A DNA stretch of 64,000 nucleotides from Cyanophora paradoxa (taxonomy: Eukaryota > Glaucocystophyceae > Cyanophorales > Cyanophoraceae), in contig QPMI01000003.1 in NCBI GenBank assembly GCA_004431415.1, positions 124,001 to 188,000 of the forward strand, in the 5' to 3' direction. The position numbers were made by a program, and so were the translations under genes. Below are positions 1-12,020 of the stretch, in pieces (position 1 is the first letter of the stretch; the number at the start of each line of letters is the position of its first letter). Below the pieces are notes generated by a model, which worked only from the letters and a program-made list of their open reading frames with translations, did not search any database and had not been told where the DNA came from.

Positions 1-3000
1 GCGCATCAACTTCGACTGCAACAGCAAGTGCGCACACATAAACAATCTCGAGCTCAGCCTGGTTGCGGCGCTTTCGAGAGAATAAACAATCTCAGCCTGC
101 GCATGCAGTACATGTTGCGCATATATATATATTATATATATATATATATATATGCATGTGGATTATAATTAATTATATAATTTCTCGCTGCAGCTGCAAG
201 ACGGCGACGACTCCTTACGGTTTGAGTTCCTCAACCGCGAAGTTTACGTGCGAAGAGTGGTGCAACAAACCGAGCATAGCGGCGGGAACCATTTATTCGC
301 ACTTCTGCGACCGTCAAGGGACGCCCAACGCGTTTGTGTGCACACCCTGCACAAGTAGCCGCCGATCTCTGCTGCATGCAAACGGTGCTGGTGATTTTAA
401 AGCACTGCGAGTAATGTTGTCTGTACATGTGTGATTATGACAGTTACCTCCATTCCGCAGAAAGGTCGAATAGGACGGCCGCGGCGGAGGCGCTTCTCGC
501 AGTGGGCGCGAAGCTTAATGGCGCAGCAGCTGCATCTGCGCCTGCCGCGAAATCCACAGGCCTCGGCCGGAGCCTGCTGGCCGCGGAGGCGATCCAGGCC
601 CTCGGCTCGCCGCCACTGTTCGTGCAGGAGCTGCCCTACAACTCCACCTCCAACGTCGTCAAGCCGCTGATGGACTTCGCGGCGCGAGACGTTCCGGCGC
701 CCGACGGGGTCGAGAGCGCCATCCCCGAAGCAAATGCCTACAGCATTGCCAACAACTTCGTCGTCGACATCGAGACCACCCGCCTTGGAATGGACAACCG
801 CACCAGGCAAATGATGGCAGACCTCACAGGTGCATCCGTAAACTTCGCTTCGCTGCGGCTGAACTCATCGATATCCTTGATTTAATCGGATGTCTGCTGC
901 GTAGCCGCAAGAGAGCGGGGGGTGCTGGAATATATGCTCGCAGAGCCTACCGGTCGCGACGCGAGCACTGCCATCAGATCTCCCCACCTTGTGAGGGGTG
1001 TGCAATTCAAGCTCGAGCTCATGATCACAGTCGTGCTCGCGTGTAGATGTAGATGTTCATGCGGTATTTCGCATGCGCAGGCTTCGTTAACTGCTACGCG
1101 GATTTGGCGCGCCCGGCACGGCTCGGGCGGACGCAGCTGGGGTCTCTGTGCTCGGATCCGCCGACGACGACAACGGGCTTCTGCGGCGTGGCGGTGGCGA
1201 CCGTCGCCCATTTCGCGTTCAACGCGACCACGTCCGGGATCTTCCGGTTCAGCGCCGCCGCGTCGGACTTCGAGGCGGTGATCGGACTCGTTTACGGAGG
1301 CTCGTGCCAGGACATTGGGTGCAACGCCCCCAAACAAGGTTAGCTGTGCTATAAATGGTATGATCGTCGTTTTTCGCTAACGGTCCGCATCTCTTGCTCG
1401 CACGCTGCATTTTCCAGATCTAGAGATCTTCCAGTCATACATGAGCGAGATTTCTGCGTTTTTGAGCGAGGGTAGCTCCGTGATCGTGACCATCGCGCCC
1501 TTCAACGGGTCGTGCATCAACCGGGCAGTTGCACTCGACATTTCTGCAGAGACGCCGTACGGCCTTCGGCTATTCGTCGACCCATTTGCGGGCAGCGATA
1601 GTTGGCCGTACATAACGAGTTACAATTCTACTTCCAACGTGAGCCTCGACGCGGTCGGGGCCCCTGTTCGCCGCTACGCGTCGATAGACGCGGCCCTAGC
1701 GTACGCCGAGCAGCGCATTCTGTCGGATGCGCCCGGAGAGGCTGTCGAGGTACGCATGAACGCGCTCATAGGCGTGCGCGCCTAGGCCTGGACTCCTAGG
1801 CCTCAACTCGCGATCAGCCTGGACCGCATGCGCATGCGCAATAATAATGTACTAATTAATATTTCCATATATAGGTTGGTATCTTCTTGAGGCCTGGCGA
1901 ATACTCACATGAGCGAAATGGAACTTTCTTCCGCTGGGGGCTTTCGAAATCGCCTTCTGCGGCAAACAGCCGCATTTTCGTGCGTCAATACCGATGTAGA
2001 ATTCCTATTAAATAATTGTGATGTTTGTCAAACCTCTCTGCGGCCGGTCGAATTAACGTGCGTTACCTGGCCATGGCCAGATTCGCTCCATCAGTGGACT
2101 CTCGAACGGGCTAGGATCCGCGGTAGACACACGATTATTCTGTACCGGAGGCAGAGGCGCGTTCGACATTCAGCACAGTTCACCACTCGTTGTCCCGCTT
2201 GGGATTACCGTCGGCATCTGCGGCGGCGTCGACACTCCGGCCATGTCTCTAAGCGGAGTGGACTTGGTCACGCTGCAGAATGTTATATTTGCGTATAACA
2301 ACAACACGGACGTTGGCGGAGCCGTGCGCGTGACGGGTGGCGCCAAAGTTAGCTTTAAGAACTGCACCTTCCTCTCGGTGTGTGCATATATGTTTGGGGC
2401 ACCCCGCGCCCGCCGCAGCGCTGACGGAGCCTCAGAATATCGCTGGTTCGGCTGGGGGGGCTGTCGCCGTCCTTGGTGGCGCGCACGCAACATTCGACCA
2501 CTGCAGTTTCGCCAGCAACAGCGCACTCGTCGGGGGCGCCGTTGTTGCCGACGGTGCCTCCTCACTTTCTTTCTCGAACAGTTACTTCAGCGTACGTATA
2601 CGTCTGGGATCTGCAAGTTCGAGCTCTGCAAGCATTGATTACTCTCTCGCAGAGCAACATGGCCGGGGATAGGGCGGCGGACGGGGCTCGAGGTGGAGCG
2701 ATTGCGATTCTCTCGCTGAGCGGTCTCGAGCCTGTCCGTGTGGTCAGCACAAGCTTCGAGCTCAACTCGGCGGCCGTGGGAGCCAGTATCTACGCTGCCG
2801 CTCCGCTCGCTCTCTCCCGCTGCGCGATCAGGCGGTCGGTCGGGGAAGCTGTTGTCGTCAACGGAACCTCGGCGTCGGTCGAAGCCTCGTTCTTTGCCTT
2901 GAACCGAAACAATCGCACCGGGCCCGACGGGCGGGTCGACGGCGGTACGCCCGAATCGCCATGGGCATGTACGAAGCGCTCGCGCTCATCTTTACTTTCT

Positions 3001-5476
3001 CACCAGGTTCTGCCGGTGTGGTCTGTGGAGGACCTTCTTCCTCGCTCAAGATCAACGCGACTCGGTTCACCACGAACGTCGGAATATTCGGTATGCGGAC
3101 TTTTCACGCACCGAACATATCGATATCGACGTAAATATTAATTCAAGATCAGGCGGAGCCTTGTGGATTCGGGAAGAGTGCCTCGCAACCATCGAGCTAA
3201 CGCAATTCGACAGTGCGCTCGACTTGTTTTTCTTGATTTCTTATGCATGCAAGCGCACTTTTAATCGCGCTCTGAATTTCACTCGTACGGTTCAGACAAC
3301 TACGGCATTTCGGTGCGCATGCGCGCGTGCCGATATGTATCTAATTAAAACTTTAAGCGTGAGTGTGCCCGTGATTAAATTATTAATACTGTCCGGCAGG
3401 GAGGGGGCGTGCTAGTCGGCTCTAGGTCTCCATCTGGGAAGAAGGCCCGAGGAGCGACATTCGACCGCTGCTTGTTCGTGCTGAACGGCGCTGGAAACAT
3501 CCGCTCCGTCGGACTGCCCCCCGGGGCTGGCGCCGGCGGCGGCCTCGCAGTCCTCGGGGCCGACGCACCGGTGCAAGTCTCGGACTGCATCTTCGCCCAG
3601 GTACATACCGGACTGGATAGCCTGCAGTGGAGCTCAGAACGGAAGCGCATCGAACCTGATCGTCTGGGGTTTGACGCCAGAACCAAGCATTCATGGGCGG
3701 CGGCATCTTCGCGACTTCAAAGATCGAGATCACGGGGCGGTCGTACTTCGAGGGGAACGTCGCTGGATTCGAGTGCGTCAATTTAATTTGGAGCTGCGAT
3801 CTTATCTTATCTTATCTTAATTACTAATTTATAATTACTCGGCTATGGGCAATTCTGCAACTGGCTGATGTCGTGTCGCGGCGACATGCATCAGGTGGCA
3901 CAAGAACAGCAGCAGCCAGGTGGGAGGGGCCGTCCTGCTCGGCGCGGGCTCCTCGGGCTCGAACGTCACACGGGACGTGCAATTCGTGAGGAACGTGGCG
4001 CTGGGCGGCTTCGGGGGCGGCCTCGCGCTGGTCGGGGCCGGCGAGGTCGCGATGCACGGCCCCGTCGTCGTGCAGAACAGCGTGGAGGGCAGGAACGGCC
4101 AGGGCGGCGGCCTCTCCGTCCACAACACCCGACTCGCCGCCGGCTCCACCTTCCGCGCGACGGCCAACCAGGCCCTCGGGATGGTGAGGCCGACCTCGAA
4201 GTGAAGTGAAGTGCAGCGAGGTGCACGCGGAGCGCTGACTTTGTGCTTTGCGCGCCTGCGACGGCAGTTCAAGAACGTGTTTCTGGCTGACAAGCTGGCG
4301 GACCTGAAGGCGAATGGATCCCTGGCCAGCTCTGTCGGCTGTGCCTCCTGCAGCCCGTGCCAGCTGTGCAACCCGGACTCCGGGAAATGCGAATTCCCTT
4401 CCGCTTCCGACCTCGGTGCGCACGGCGGCGGCCGCGGACGTCGACGGGTTTTCAATTTTCTCTTGCCTAATTCTCGTGCTTGTTCATTCAGTCGACTGGT
4501 GCAAATTCATCGGCGTGTGCAACAATCAGACGTGGTGCGCCACCCGCGCCGTCCAAGCTTAAGCAGGCCACGCTTCGAATTCCACGTGCACAGCTCTAGC
4601 TTTAGATCTAATATTAATCGCGAATTCCAGCCCATGGGTTGCGGTCGGCTCCGCCAAGTTCACTCCGGACATGCGCGGCCTGTCGGTGACCTTCGACGTC
4701 GACATGGCGATCGGGTCGTCTTCGGTGGAGTGCGCGTCCTTGCTGGACGCCAACAGCACCGCCCTCCTCGGCTCCGGTGCATGCTGGCGCTGCCCGCGAG
4801 CTCGCGATCGCGCAACGCGCAGCCCCTGATTTCACGACCGGTGCATCCGCAGCCCCGCGGTGCTCGATACAGCAGGCGCCTGCAGCCTCGTCCTCTCGCC
4901 ATCTCGCGGGCGCAACCGCGAGTTCCACACTCATTATCCAGCTCGGCCCCGGGTACACGGTCGAGCCGGGCTCGCCCCTCTACTTCCAGCAGAGCGCCCT
5001 CTCGGCAACCTATCAGCCCCTCACCGGCGCCGGCCTCGTCGAGGTCCAGCAGGTGTGCCCTCTATAGCTAGATCTGAATCTCACTCGCGCCGCGCGCGCC
5101 CTCTCGGGCCGGGTCCTCTGCTCGCGATGACACGTCGCGACCGCAGACCGGCCAGACACAGGACGCGTTGCGGGCTGCGCTCAGTGCTGCCCGCTCCGGC
5201 AGCGCTGGCGCTGGCGCTGGCGCTGGTACAATCGCCCCGAGCCAGGGCTCCACCGCGAACGGCGGCTCGGCATCGGGCTCGGGGGGCCTGGAGGGGGGCC
5301 ACATCGCGGCCATCGCCGTCGGCTCGGCCGCCGGCGTCGCCGCCCTCGTCACCGCCTTCTTCGTCGCGTGGCGCAGGCTCGGGCGGCCCGTCGCTTCCGG
5401 CGGACAATCTGCCCATGATCAGGGGCTGGGCGCCAACAGTGGGGCGTCCAGGGGCGTCTTCGTTATGCACGTGTGA
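1..5476 (+). CDS. Beta-helix cell-surface protein with C-terminal membrane span (5' end outside window)
   Basis: Many short exons joined by GT-AG introns encode Gly-rich repeats of the right-handed beta-helix type seen in polymorphic outer-membrane-like and pectate-lyase-fold proteins. The helix entry motif IFLRPGEY follows the acceptor near 1874. Repeats such as VGGAVRVTGGAKVSFKNCTF (about 2310-2375), GGAVAVLGGAHATFDHCSF (about 2455-2510) and GGGLAVLGADAPVQVSDCIF (about 3535-3595) each pair a GGA/GGG turn with a later Cys-x-Phe strand. A Cys-rich segment (CASCSPCQLC, about 4340-4370) follows. The last exon (from about 5150) has an Ala/Gly stalk, one hydrophobic span (HIAAIAVGSAAGVAALVTAF), an RR stop-transfer and a short tail ending at 5476. 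I infer a type I surface glycoprotein or adhesin; N-x-S/T sites are frequent. No catalytic residues were recognised. The start codon lies upstream of the window. GC is lower than in the next gene. Confidence 0.7.
3801..3820 (+). repeat. CTTAT pentanucleotide microsatellite
   Basis: Four consecutive CTTAT-type units lie in an AT-rich intron of the beta-helix gene. Confidence 0.8.
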
Positions 5477-6143
5477 TGGCCTACCAGTTGCAATTGTACA
5501 TTTGCAGCAGAATCCGGATCAATATCCGGATCGATATCCGGAGGGCACTGCCAGATCTAGAGAAGAGGAAGCTTAAAATTAAGGCCTATAGCTAGGTTTA
5601 GGCCGCGGGTGGCAGGGACGAGCCAGGACTTGGGTGGCAAGCGTGGGCTGGGGGAGAGGGCCTTAAGCTTGCAGCGAAGAAGCGAAGAGCGCAGGCTCGA
5701 GCTCGAGGCGGCCGAGGGGCCGGGGGAGTGAGGGGGCTTTCGAATCTGAAGCCTCGAATTTGGCCGGGGGCGCTGGGTGGCCGGGGGCGCTGGGTCCGGA
5801 TCCGGAGGGTCGACGTCGCGATCGGGCCATGGCCAGCTGCAGCTGCAAGCACCTGCAGCTCGGCGCGCGCCGGAGCGCTGCGACACGGTCGGGGGCGAGG
5901 CGGGGGCTAGCGCTGCGACGCGTTTGAATTCGAAGCTCAATTGCAAACGTCCGGCTTGCGCGCATATGCGGGCCTGCGGGATCGATGCGGCCTGGCAATT
6001 CGGCTTCCCGGGGGTACGGCGACTTCTCGTCGAATCGGGGCGTTAGCTTGAGCGAGCTCCCCACGATCTGTAGCTGCCGCGGCGAGGGTCCAGACCGTCG
6101 TTTAAGCGCCCGCAACGCCTTCTCAGCCGCCCCAGCACGCGCG
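5477..6143. other. Intergenic spacer
   Basis: No gene was recognised. The spacer is mixed in composition and rich in short palindromes (GGATCC-like, GAATTC, CAGCTG, CATATG). It separates two genes on the same strand, so it should hold the promoter of the GH13 gene. No clear TATA box was seen. Confidence 0.6.
5512..5541 (+). repeat. 12-bp tandem repeat after the beta-helix gene
   Basis: About 2.5 copies of the unit ATCCGGATCRAT lie 35 bp past the stop codon at 5476. The unit contains the palindrome TCCGGA. Confidence 0.75.
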
Positions 6144-7512
6144 ATGGCGCCGACGCCGCGGCCGAGCGAGATCCTGTACCAGATCTCGGCCCGCCCGTAC
6201 CTCTTCGAGCTCTCGAAGCGCCTCGGGCGCAAGGTGAGCGCGGCGGCCGCCGGCGCGCGCGGGGCTCGAAGGGGCGCGACCGCGCGCAGGTCGCCGGCAT
6301 CCGGGAGATCCCCGACAGCGACCTGGACGCGCTCAAGGACGAGGGCATCACCTGGGTCTGGCTCATGGGCGTCTGGGAGCTCGGTGCGCCTCGCGGGAGG
6401 CCCGCGCTCGCCTCGCGCGGGGGAGGCGGGCGCGCGGGACCGGACCGCGCGCGCCCGCGCCGCGCCTCCCGAGCGGCCGCGGGCGCCTCCTGACGCCGGG
6501 CACAGGCAAGATCGGCCTGGAGTTCGACCGCACCTTCCCGCCGCTGCTGCAGGGCTACAAGGGGGTGCGCCCGCCACGCCCGTCGGCGCCGCCGCCGGCC
6601 GGCGCCGCCGCCCACTCGCGCGCGCGCGGGGGGCAGCACCTGCCGGACTTCGTGCTGGAGGACGTGATCGGGTCGCCGTACGCGGTGGCGGAGTACCGCT
6701 GCAACCCCGAGCTCGGGACGGACGAGGACCTCGCCGCCTTCCGGGGCCGCCTCCACGCCCGCGGCATGAAGGCGCGCCCAGCCGCCCCCGCCCACCCGAC
6801 CCGGCCCGACCCGACCCGACCCGATCCGAGCTGACCGCCGGCTTCTCGGCCCGCAGCTGATGCTGGACTTCGTGCCCAACCACACGGCCCGCGACGGTGC
6901 GCCCCCGGCCCCGCCCGCCCAGCAGCAGCCCGGGCGGCGCTCACGCCGGCCCCGCAGCGCGGCTGCGGAAGGAGAAGCCGCAGTGCTACATGCGCGAGCC
7001 GAAGCACCGGGGGCGGGACACCAACCGCTACGACGGCGAGGGCTACGCCTACGGGTGCGCCCCCCGCCCGAGCTCGGCGCCAGCCAGCTAGCGCTGGAGT
7101 GTCTGCAGCGAAGCTCTCGTCTCGTTCCACTCACCCCTGGCGCGCCCGCCGCCCCGCACGACGCTCCGCTCCTGCAGGCGCGACATGTACTGCGATCCCT
7201 GGCGGTGCCCCCCTCCCTCCCCGGCGTACCCCCCGCCCCGCGCCCCGTTCAGGCTGTACCCCACAGAGATACCCTCCAGCTCAACTACTGGAAGTGCGCG
7301 GCCCACATCCCTCCCCCTATACCCCATACCCCCCTCCTTGCCCGCTCCCCCGTCCTCCCTCCGACGCTGTACGCCTCGCGCTCTCCCCCGGTGCGCAGCG
7401 TGGAGACGCGGGAGGAGATGATCGGGGCGCTGCGGCGGATCGCGGGGCTGTGCGACGGCGTGCGCTGCGACATGGCCATGCTCGTCCTCAACTGGGTCAT
7501 CGCCAAGGCGCG

Positions 7513-7547
<35 letters not shown>

Positions 7548-8901
7548 TTCCCGCCTGCCGGCGCCGCGGAGGCGGGCGCCGCTCACGGGCGCGGGGGCAG
7601 ACGTGGGCGGAGAACGTCGAGTCGCACGGGCACAAGCAGCCGCCCCGTGAGTTCTGGTCCGAGGCGCGCGCGTGCCCCGTACCCCCCCCCTCTCCGCCCC
7701 CGGCGCTGCCGAGCTGAGGGGCGGGGCGGGCAGGCGATCGGGGCGGTGCGGGGGGAGCACCCCGCCTTCTGCTTCATGGCCGAGTGCTACTGGGACACCG
7801 AGGTCCCCCCCGCACCCCCCCCCCCCCCCCCCCCCCACCGCGCCCGGCCCAGCCCGGCCCCGGGGTCGGGCCCGAGGCCTCAGTGGCGTGTTGCGCAGGA
7901 GACGCTCATGTCGCTCGGCTTCGACTACGTCTACGACAAGGCGCGCGCGCAGGGGCGACCCCCGGCCCCCGCCCCGCCGCTCACCCCGCCCCGCCCCGCG
8001 CCCCGCAGGACATCTACGACCGGCTGGAGCGCGGCCACATGGACAACCTTCGGGGGTACCTGGGCTGGCGCAAGCAGCCCTACCTCGCCCGCTGCGCACA
8101 CTGTGCGCCCCGTCCCTTCCCCTCCGCCCCTGAGGCGGCCGACCGCCCTCGCGCGCGCCCCCGCAGTCGTGGAGAACCACGACGAGCCGCGGGCGGTGGC
8201 GGCCTTCCACGGCGTGGCCCGCGCGAACGCCGCGGCGCTCGCGACGATGACCCTCCCCGGCCTCCGCTTCTTCTTCCACGGGCAGTGGGACGGCCGCGCC
8301 AACAAGCTCGACGTCCACCTCAGGCGAGCGCGCGGCGAGCGGCGACCGCGTTGCAATTGTGCGCGCCGCCTCGCTCCTCACCGCGCCGGTGGGCAGGCGG
8401 GCGCTGGACGAGGCGGGGCGGCCGGAGGCGCGGGACTTCTACCGGCGCCTGCTCCCCGTCATCCGGGAGCCGGTCTTCGGCCCCGACGCCGCCTTTGCGC
8501 CCTGCGCCGTCTCCGGCAGCGGCGCCTGGCGCCTCCTCGCCTGGCGCTGGTCCCTCGGCCCCCAGCGCCGCCTCGTCGTCATCAACTACACGTGAGCCGC
8601 GCCCCCGCGTGGCCCCTGGCGCGGCCCGGGGCGACGCGGGGGCGGGCGGGCCGGGGCCAGGGACGGGATGGACGACGGGCGGGTGCAGGTGCTGGACGCG
8701 GCGGGGCGCGACGGGCGCGACGAGCTCGAGCTCCGCGACCTCCTCTCCGGTCCGCCCCGCCCCGTGCCGCCCTCTCGCCCCGCCTGATCGCGGAGCGGGG
8801 CCGGGGCAGGCGAGGCGTACAAGCGGAGCGCGCGGGAGATGCGCGAGGCGGGTCTCCACGTCGTCCTCGGGCCCTGGGCCGGCCACGTCTTCGCCTACTA
8901 G
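6144..8901 (+). CDS. GH13 alpha-amylase-family glycoside hydrolase
   Basis: The protein is a secreted or cytosolic alpha-glucan-type hydrolase or transferase of family GH13, read from about 14 exons. The start MAPTPRPSEILYQISARPY at 6144 matches the usual GH13 opening. Conserved region I is LMLDFVPNHT (about 6860). Region II is GVRCDMAMLVLN (about 7460), with Asp as nucleophile. Region III is FCFMAECYWDTE (about 7770-7800), with Glu as acid/base. Region IV is VVENHDEPR (about 8168), with the transition-state Asp. A C-terminal beta domain (RRLVVINYT, then GPWAGHVFAY) ends at 8901. All catalytic residues are present, so it is probably active. No signal peptide is obvious. Several introns start with GC rather than GT (for example after the AAG codons at about 6772, 7507 and 7940), and two contain long poly-C runs. 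The exact substrate cannot be read from sequence. Confidence 0.92.
7513..7547 (+). repeat. Intronic poly-C run (35 C)
   Basis: This uninterrupted C run begins a few bases after a GC-type donor in the GH13 gene. Confidence 0.95.
7815..7836 (+). repeat. Intronic poly-C run (22 C)
   Basis: A second C homopolymer lies in the next-but-one GH13 intron, again on the sense strand. Confidence 0.95.
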
Positions 8902-9850
8902 CCCCGATCCGGGTCCGGGGCGCGCCTGTGTAGCTAGGCCAAGTGAACTCGAACGGGAACGCAGCAGTTTAATTTCGAAGTCTAATTTGAATTTCAGCAT
9001 GACCTTTCAGCATGACCGACCCGGGCCCGAGCCGGCGGGCACCGCCCCAGTGCGGTGGTGGAAAATCATAAATTACGCACGAATACGCCGACCGCGAGCG
9101 CCTATATAAGTACATCGTACACTGAGCGGAAATTATACTGCACTACAGTACACGATGTATACGTAAGAAAATTCTGCATATGCATCTGTATGCAAGTGAC
9201 TGGGTCTGATCTGTGTCCGAAATTCAACACGAATGAGCGAGGCAAGCTTTGCGGGAAAGAGCATCACAACACGCTGGTAAAGCTTTAAGGCTTTCATGCA
9301 GCTTGCAGCTGCCGCTGATTGAGAGAGAGGGCGGCACTATGTAAAGAAGGCGCGCAGCCTCGCAGGATAACGAGATATCGATCGGGCATAGCACATGTAC
9401 AGCTGCAATCTGCAGCAGCAGCTCGTCGTGAAAGACTGTCAGCTGCAGAGGGAGCCAAACAGGAATCGACTACGTTTACGATCGGCAAACTCGCAGAATC
9501 CGAAGCTACTCAAACTAAAGAAGCCATGCATATACGAGATTTCTCGCTGAAGGTCCATACAGGAAGTCTAGGGGATTCAACAGTCTCTATACTATTATCT
9601 AATGCGGACGCAAACTCTTCACAATCGGCCGCGATCGCCGTGGGTCACTCCGTCTACCGCTGACCGGCCTACGGGCACTGCACATTTGAAACGAGTCCGA
9701 CGGCGCCGTCTCGCGCGGGGGCTCTTGGATGGGCGCCCCTGCGGCCGCGCCGCCATCTCGGGGATGTACACTGGCGGGGGGGGGGGAGGGGAGGGGTGGC
9801 GAGGAAGGGGCGGGGGGGCCCCGGGCCGGCTCCCGCTGGCGCCGGGCCCT
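8902..9850. other. Convergent intergenic spacer
   Basis: The spacer lies between the 3' ends of the GH13 gene (+) and the HMG-box gene (-). It starts AT-rich (8940-9300, including TATATAAG at about 9101) and turns GC-rich towards 9700. A 114-codon open frame at 9319-9663 (+) shows no family resemblance and no clear splice context, and I do not call it a gene. Confidence 0.5.
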
Positions 9851-12020
9851 TCAGCTTGCGGGGCCGTGGCGGGAGCTCGAGGGGCCCTGCTGCGGCCCCG
9901 AGGAGGCCCCCAACGAGGCCCACAAGGGCCGCGGGGCGCCCGATCCCGAGCGCCCCGCGGCGTGCCGCTCGTGGTCCCGCTCGCGTTCGTAGCCGCCGGG
10001 GAGGGAGGGGGCATCGAAGAAGGGGCCCTGCGGGGGCGCGAAGATGGGCGGCAGGCCGTACTGGTACGCGCCCGGGTGGGCGAACGGGAAGCCGTAGAGG
10101 TCGGCGGCGGTGGCGCGGCGGTTGGCGGCGTGCGCGGCGTGCGCGGCGGCGGCGGCGGAGGAGTGGAGGTCGCTGGGCGGGGGGAGCTGGATGCTCGGCG
10201 CCGTCGCCCGCCGGTGGTGCGCCGCCGCCAGCGCCGCCCCGGCCGCCGCCGCCGCCGCCGAGGACGAGGCCGAGGAGGCGGAGGAGAGGCTGCGCGACTG
10301 CGGCGCCGACGGGGCCGGCGAGGGCGGGGGGAGGACGCCCGGCAGGGAGACGGGGTACAGGGCGAAGCGGGCGGCGGCGGCGCCGAGGTAGGAGAAGGGG
10401 TTCGGGGCGGGGGCGCCCGAGCGGGAGTCGTAGTTGGGGATTGCGGCGCGGGGCGGGGGCAGCGGGTTGTCCGGGATGCTCACGCGCGGCGGGCCGCCTC
10501 CACCTTCACCCCTCCCCCGCCCGGCCGGCGCCGGCGGCGGCGCGGGGGCGGGGCCGGGGCCGGGCCGGGGGCTGGCGCGGGGCGGGGCGGTGACGTCGTC
10601 GGCGGAGAAGGAGCGGGCGCGGCGCGCGGCAGCCATCGCCGCGTCGCTCTCCTCCGAAGACGGCTGCCACGAGAGGCGCGGCCGCTTCAGCGCCGCCCCT
10701 CGCTCGCCCCCACTCCTCTCTGCCCGCACGCTGCCCCCGCCGCCGCCGCCCCCGCCGGCCCGCCCTCGCCGCCGCTCGCGCCGGCGCCGCCCTCCCGCTC
10801 GCTTGCGACGCCGTCGGTCGCATCGCCGTCCGACTCGCCGTCGCGCGGGGTCCGCCCCGGCCCCCCTGCCTCGGGCGCCACCGCCCCGGAGCCCTCCTTC
10901 TCAGCCTCCTCGCGATCTGCAGCCTGGATCCGAGCCCCGCGCCGCCGCGCGCGTAGTCAGTCGACGAAGCTCTTGAAGCGGAAGGGACGAGGCATGCACC
11001 TGGGGCTGCGCGGGCGCCTGCGGGGCGTCCGAGGAGAACGAGGGGGCGGGCGGGGGCGCCTGCGCCGCGGCGGACCCCCCGTGGCCCTTCTTCTTCTTCG
11101 TCTCGTGGCTTGCGTTCCCTGCCCCGCGCCCCGCGCGCCGCCGTGAGGAAGCGGAGCGGGGCGAGGGGGGAAGGGCGGCGGGGGCGGACAGCGGTACTCG
11201 GGGTGGCGGAGGATGAAATCCTCGCGGACGGCGCGCGCCACTTCCTCGTAGCGCGCCTTCACGTCGCGGCTCAGAGAGCGCCACTGCGGCGCGCCCGGCC
11301 GGATCGCCGTCAGCGGCGGCGGATCGCAGGTCCGAGGTCGACGCCAGCGAAGGCACCTTCTCGCCCAGGAGGCGCGAGATTTGAGCGTTCGTCATCTCCT
11401 TGTTCTCTGCGGCCGGTCAGATGCGCGACCGCGGCGCGGGCGAGCCCGCAGCGAGCTTCGCACCTTCCTGAAGCTTCTTTCGGAACTGCGGCGTGCGTGA
11501 GTGGCGAAGGCAGAACGTAGAGGGGGAGATCGCATTACCTGGTTGCTGAAAATCTGTTGACGCGCACGAAAAGAGCGGCGCAGGGGTCAGGCATGTCGCG
11601 CTGCCGAGCGCGCGGCGCGTCGTAACATAAGCGCACGAGGAAGGAGTTGACCGGTCGCGGCTGCCGCGGGACGTGAGCGCGATCGGGTAAGGCGTGTTGA
11701 CAACCGCGGGCCGGGACTCGACGCACGGGCTGCTTGACGGGTGGAGGGGAAGCGCCGGAGACATCGATCGGATGCGCGAAGCCGGCGGAAGACGCGGGAA
11801 GGAAGGCGGGGAAGGCTCCAGCCGGCGCGGCGATGTACGGAAAGGCTCCCGGCATGGAATACATGGCCGGATAGCCGCGTGCGGCCGCGGCGCCTGCGAA
11901 GGAGATGGGCACTACAGTGGTCTGAGCAGATATGACGCCAGATGCGGCTGCCGCGTGCGCCGCTGTGCGAGGATCGATCTGCGGCCACCGATCGCCTTCG
12001 CTTTCTTCTGAGTCGGACAT
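9851..12020 (-). CDS. SOX/MAT-like HMG-box DNA-binding protein
   Basis: This is a nuclear DNA-binding, probably regulatory, protein. It starts MSDSEESEGDRWPQIDPRTA at 12020, followed by an Ala/Pro/Phe-rich leader. One HMG box is assembled across five exons: RPVNSFL (about 11650), the 15-nt microexon IFSNQ (11539-11553), FRKKLQE (about 11470), ENKEMTNAQISRLLGEK (about 11350-11405) and WRSLSRDVKARYEEVARA plus DFILRHPEYRC (about 11185-11280). The order NSFL..FRKK..NAQISRLLG..W..L..HPEY follows the SOX/fungal-MAT type of box. A basic KKKKGH stretch comes next (about 11090). A long Ala/Pro/Tyr-rich, probably disordered tail ends at 9851. All box introns keep the frame with GT-AG signals. Exons between 10730 and 11100 are uncertain. 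Targets are unknown. Confidence 0.85.

Noticed and set aside
120-155. AT dinucleotide run as a possible promoter TATA region
   Set aside because: It lies inside an intron of the beta-helix gene, between coding exons.
9100-9108. TATATAAG as a TATA box
   Set aside because: It sits between two convergent 3' ends with no downstream gene on that strand for several kilobases.
9319-9663. 114-codon open frame between GH13 and the HMG-box gene
   Set aside because: No domain, no conserved context and mixed composition; insufficient to call a gene.
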